NCBI GenBank assembly: GCA_005878515.1
Contig: VBLZ01000113.1
Span: forward strand, 1 to 9,217
From: Methanobacteriota archaeon
GTDB taxonomy: Archaea > Thermoplasmatota > Thermoplasmata > RBG-16-68-12
Direction of reading: 5' to 3'
DNA length: 9,217 nt
Shown: one piece after another, positions 6,575 to 9,217 of the stretch
Numbering within the stretch: the stretch's first letter is position 1
How the letters are laid out: the number at the start of each line of letters is the position of its first letter
The notes under the pieces: model-generated
Database searches by the model: none
Told to the model about the DNA's origin: nothing
Seen by the model: the letters and a program-made list of their open reading frames with translations, nothing else
Program-made: the position numbers and the translations under genes

Positions 6575-7594
6575 ATGGACGCACAACACACGCGGATCCC
6601 TGATGTGGGGCGCTCACGACGTTTGAAGTTGGTAGCGTTAGTCCTCGTCGTGGTCGTGATTGTCGGCCCGCTGCTCGTCTTGTTGGGCCCCCGGTACCCG
6701 TGGGAAGAGGCCGTCCTCGCCCACGGCCGAACGTACCTCGATGTGCCACTCACGACTCTGTTTACTGCGCCGCCTCGAGCGGGCGAGACCGTGAACGCGA
6801 GCGTCGAGGTCAGCTATTTGCCCGGATTTTGGTCGGACAACCACTCCGCGACTCCGCCTGCTTTCATCGAGTATCGATGGTCGTCCGTTTCAGGGACCGA
6901 CCTCCCCGTGAGGTTCGTCATGGGTCCGTCTTTCCCGATGGATCAGAGGTCGCAGTTTGCGGGCGACGGCAAGGGGATTTGGTTCAGCTTTTACCCCGCG
7001 GGCGGCATGCCTCGCGTCTCAGAGTCGAGCGTCTTTTCGCCCTTGAACATCAGCGCTGTCGGACCCGGCAATCGCTCCGTCGCCGTGACGAAGTGGGCGA
7101 TGGACTACACGGTCCGAAAAATGGCGGTGTTGCAAGGCCTCATCCGGACGAATTTTCTCGAGGTCGACTATTCCCTCACGGTGGTCAACCGCGGCTTCGT
7201 CGTCCCGTTATCCGACTCTAACGTGACCTTCCCTGCGTCAGCTGATTTGGTCGCGTCGGGGAGCCCGCTTTCCGTCGCTCCGGGTCGGCCGATGGTGATC
7301 AACGGCAACGCCTTTTCGGGGGACAGCCGGCCGCCTTTCACGGACTATGAGCCGTTCTACTACAACCTGACTCGGATTGGGTTGGACGCGGGGTCGGCCG
7401 GGGTCCTCCGGGTCGGACTCACTTCGATGAACGAGTGGGAGGCGGTTTGCGAGCACGCCCAACCGCCCTGCTGGTTCCAAGCCAACTATTGGCTCTACCT
7501 GACTACGTCGACCAGCCCGCTCTGGTTTCAGGTCTACGTAGACCGGCGGTTCGGGTCTCTTCTCATCGAGTACGTTCCCCCGCCCGCGGTCTGA
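6575..7594 (+). CDS. Membrane-anchored extracellular protein of unknown function, rich in glycosylation sequons
   Basis: I do not recognise the family. From ATG 6575 the product is 339 residues. A short cytoplasmic N-terminus with an Arg/Lys patch (RSRRLK, 13-18) precedes a strongly hydrophobic segment (about 19-38), most likely an uncleaved signal anchor with the rest outside the cell. The ectodomain (about 40-339) is rich in aromatic residues, Ser, Thr, Pro and Gly and looks mostly beta-stranded. It has six N-X-S/T sequons (Asn74, 89, 158, 166, 216 and 264) and only two cysteines (Cys292 and Cys299), close enough to form a small disulfide loop. No catalytic motif is seen. It has its own promoter-like region and a strong SD site, lies 201 bp after the ALDH stop, and is convergent with tRNA-Ser. 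A surface or envelope role is inferred from topology. The product is fairly secure; the function is not known. Confidence 0.85.
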   Translation: MDAQHTRIPDVGRSRRLKLVALVLVVVVIVGPLLVLLGPRYPWEEAVLAHGRTYLDVPLTTLFTAPPRAGETVNASVEVSYLPGFWSDNHSATPPAFIEYRWSSVSGTDLPVRFVMGPSFPMDQRSQFAGDGKGIWFSFYPAGGMPRVSESSVFSPLNISAVGPGNRSVAVTKWAMDYTVRKMAVLQGLIRTNFLEVDYSLTVVNRGFVVPLSDSNVTFPASADLVASGSPLSVAPGRPMVINGNAFSGDSRPPFTDYEPFYYNLTRIGLDAGSAGVLRVGLTSMNEWEAVCEHAQPPCWFQANYWLYLTTSTSPLWFQVYVDRRFGSLLIEYVPPPAV

Positions 7595-7608
7595 TTGACA
7601 AGGACATC

Positions 7609-7625
7609 CTCCACCCGGAGTGGAG
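7609..7625. terminator. Possible hairpin between convergent genes
   Basis: CTCCAC and GTGGAG form a 6-bp perfect stem around a 5-nt loop, 14 nt after the stop of the membrane-anchored protein and just beyond the 3' end of the convergent tRNA-Ser. No T-run follows, so a termination role is weakly supported. Confidence 0.25.
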
Positions 7626-7629
7626 TCGA

Positions 7630-7717
7630 CGCTGAGGGGGAGATTCGAACTCCCGAGGGCCTTGCGGCCCACCAGATCTCAAGTCTGGCGCGTTGGACCG
7701 AGCTTCGCTACCTCAGC
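7630..7717 (-). tRNA. tRNA-Ser (anticodon TGA)
   Basis: An 88-nt class II tRNA folds completely. The acceptor stem is GCTGAGG/CCTCAGC with discriminator G, and the D stem is GCG/CGC. The anticodon stem is CCAGA/TCTGG with loop CTTGAGA, giving anticodon TGA (reads UCA and related serine codons). The variable arm is strong, GGGCC/GGCCC around GCAA, and the T stem is GGGAG/CTCCC with loop TTCGAAT. The long variable arm and discriminator G fit serine. CCA is not encoded and there is no intron. It lies downstream of pheT on the same strand, with its own promoter. Confidence 0.96.
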
Positions 7718-7739
7718 GCGTCGCCATCGTCCGAGGTCG

Positions 7740-7750
7740 GAAATACCTTC
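7740..7750 (-). promoter_or_regulatory. TATA box of tRNA-Ser
   Basis: Minus-strand GAAGGTATTTC contains a purine-rich BRE-like part followed by GTATTT, centred about 27 bp before the tRNA 5' end at 7717. It begins only about 11 bp after the pheT stop, so the whole gap between the two genes is essentially this promoter. Confidence 0.55.
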
Positions 7751-7760
7751 TCTCGAATGC

Positions 7761-9217
7761 TCACCGGGAGGACCGTAACGGCTCGACATCGAGCTCGAAC
7801 GCCATGACGGGTTGGACCAGTGAGTACGCTTCCAAGATCCGCGGGTGGATCTCGCCGAATCGACCAATCTCACGGCCGTCGATCGTGACTGAGGCCGCCC
7901 GCCCCGCAATGAAGTTCCCGTCCTGGACCGCATCGACATTTGCGCTCTGCCCGACGTCCCGCATTAGACTGAGGACCAGCGACTTCGCCTCCGTGAACGA
8001 CGCTTTGTGATGCAGAGCAGCCGCCCCGATGCGGCGGACGTTCCGCGCCTCGAGCACGACCTCCGAGATTTCGAACACGCGCTGCGGCAGTTCGCGGTGC
8101 TTGTTCAACCGGAAGATGTTCATCAGCGACGGCAGCAGCGACGACCGGAGCGTCGTGAGATCCTCGTTCAACGGATTTCGAATCCGGACGCGGTCCGGCG
8201 TTTCGAATGCGTCCTTCGCGGACGCGACGGTCAGCGACATGACCTCCTGATACCCATAGCCGACGAGGAGGACGCGCAGGGTCTCCGCGAAGTCGTTCGC
8301 CGCGAGCGACTCGCCGATCGTCTGGCGGTGCGGGAGGCCTCGCGGGTATCGGTCGTATCCGGAGGCGATCGCGAGGTCTTCCGCCAGGTCGACCTCATGG
8401 AGGAGATCGAGACGGTAGGCCGGCGAGAGGACCGAGATTGCGTCCCCGTTCGCCCGCGCGTCGTGGCGCATCCGTCGAAGGCCCTCGACGGCTTCCCCTG
8501 GCGTCAGAGAAAGACCGAGGAGTTCGTTCGCCCGTCTCAGATGGAGCGAATGGGGCCGGTGCGTGAGGTCGGGCGTCTCGAAGGTGCGATCTGAATACTT
8601 CGTCTTCACGGTTTGGATGCGACCGCCGCGCTCCGCGAGCGCGGTCGACAAGATCGCGAGGCAGCCACTCACCGCATCGAGGTCCGTCCCGGTGACGTCA
8701 ATGAAGAGGTTCCGCGTGTCCGGGGTGAGCTGCGTCAAGATCCCGTTGATGACGGGAGGGAAGCTCAGCACCTGCCCGCGCGCGTCCGTGATGATGGGGA
8801 ATACCGGCTGCGACGCGACGAGGTGTGCGTACTCGCGGCCCTTCTCATGTTTCGTCAGGATCTCCAAGAGATCCATCTCCTGTGCCATGCCGAGCGGCGT
8901 GAAGCGAACGTCGGTCGGGAGCACGGCCTTGTAGGTGTACGGCGGCGTGACCTTGTCCATGTCGTGGATCCCGATCGCGACCTTCTTTCGACGCCGACCG
9001 ACGGTCAGGTGGAGCTTCTCCTGCAAGTCAACGAGGGATCGCAAGAGGGCGTCCTCGAGCTCGAGCCCGCGGACGATGCCGCCGACCGCGTACGGCCGGA
9101 CGTCGGCGACGCTGCGGTCAACGAGGAACTCGATCCCCGATGGCTCCACCCGGTACACGGGCAGGCCGACCTCCAGGCCGAGGAACCCGCGAAGCCCGCG
9201 GGCAATCCCTTCGACCG
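7761..9217 (-). CDS. pheT: Phenylalanyl-tRNA synthetase beta subunit, N-terminus beyond the window
   Basis: The frame enters from the right edge and gives 484 residues ending at TGA 7763-7761. Archaeal PheT proteins are about 550 residues, so roughly the first 60-70 are missing. The visible start, VEGIARGLRGFLG, is the conserved segment that normally follows NRPDLLS; the GTG at 9158 is therefore an internal Val codon. In order come the B3/B4 domain (motifs GIHDMDK, PLGM, HEKGREYAHLV and FPPVING), the B5 domain (LHLRRANELLGL to the YRLDLLHEVDLAEDLAI signature), and the catalytic-like core with GYGYQEVMSL, NPLNEDLTTLRSSLLP and RVFEISEVV. With the alpha subunit (PheS) it forms the heterotetramer that charges tRNA-Phe in the cytoplasm; the beta subunit handles editing and tRNA binding. 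The short form without the bacterial N- and C-terminal extra domains is the archaeal/eukaryotic type. pheS may lie further right (inference). tRNA-Ser follows downstream. Confidence 0.97.
   Translation of the reverse strand, partial: VEGIARGLRGFLGLEVGLPVYRVEPSGIEFLVDRSVADVRPYAVGGIVRGLELEDALLRSLVDLQEKLHLTVGRRRKKVAIGIHDMDKVTPPYTYKAVLPTDVRFTPLGMAQEMDLLEILTKHEKGREYAHLVASQPVFPIITDARGQVLSFPPVINGILTQLTPDTRNLFIDVTGTDLDAVSGCLAILSTALAERGGRIQTVKTKYSDRTFETPDLTHRPHSLHLRRANELLGLSLTPGEAVEGLRRMRHDARANGDAISVLSPAYRLDLLHEVDLAEDLAIASGYDRYPRGLPHRQTIGESLAANDFAETLRVLLVGYGYQEVMSLTVASAKDAFETPDRVRIRNPLNEDLTTLRSSLLPSLMNIFRLNKHRELPQRVFEISEVVLEARNVRRIGAAALHHKASFTEAKSLVLSLMRDVGQSANVDAVQDGNFIAGRAASVTIDGREIGRFGEIHPRILEAYSLVQPVMAFELDVEPLRSSR

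Noticed and set aside
9156..9158. GTG as the start of the phenylalanyl-tRNA synthetase gene
   Set aside because: The frame stays open to the right edge and the 19 codons upstream encode the conserved VEGIARGLRGFLG segment, so the gene begins outside the window.
1..9217. Mobile element, CRISPR, toxin-antitoxin or defence system
   Set aside because: No regularly spaced repeats, transposase or integrase motifs, terminal inverted repeats or small paired genes were found. The two tRNA genes show no adjacent partial duplicates of the kind left by integration.

Overview
The window looks like chromosomal DNA from a GC-rich archaeon, possibly a member of the Thermoplasmatota; the lineage is an inference and weaker than the domain call. 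The archaeal evidence has three parts. The phenylalanyl-tRNA synthetase beta subunit has the archaeal/eukaryotic domain plan. Both tRNA genes lack an encoded CCA and have a TATA-like box 27-30 bp upstream. Several protein genes also have TATA-like boxes at the spacing expected for TBP/TFB promoters.

Layout from left to right. (1) 1-2961, minus: a large secreted subtilisin-family (S8) protease that runs off the left edge, with a signal peptide, two successive prodomain-like segments, the catalytic domain and at least three beta-rich C-terminal modules. (2) 3207-4016, minus: a 269-residue protein of unknown function with a Lys/Glu/Pro-rich N-terminal tail and a C-terminal zinc ribbon; it is probably leaderless. 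(3) 4140-4679, plus: a Nudix hydrolase, divergent from (2). (4) 4714-4798, minus: tRNA-Leu(GAG). (5) 4934-6373, plus: an aldehyde dehydrogenase of the succinate-semialdehyde dehydrogenase-like group. (6) 6575-7594, plus: a membrane-anchored extracellular protein of unknown function with six N-glycosylation sequons. (7) 7630-7717, minus: tRNA-Ser(TGA). (8) 7761-9217, minus: pheT, truncated at its 5' end by the right window edge.

The genes look like independent single-gene units, not one operon: spacing is large, orientation alternates and most genes have their own promoter-like sequence. Two encode cell-surface or secreted proteins (protease, anchored ectodomain), two are enzymes of soluble metabolism or metabolite clean-up (Nudix, ALDH), and three belong to translation (pheT and two class II tRNAs). 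Translation initiation appears mixed. The ALDH, membrane protein and protease have purine-rich Shine-Dalgarno-like sites, whereas the zinc-ribbon gene has its TATA box about 29 bp before its ATG and should be leaderless.

I found no CRISPR array, insertion sequence, integrase, attachment site or defence-like cluster, and no clear novel multi-gene system. The best candidates for follow-up are the two unrecognised proteins (3207-4016 and 6575-7594) and the apparent tandem prodomain of the protease.
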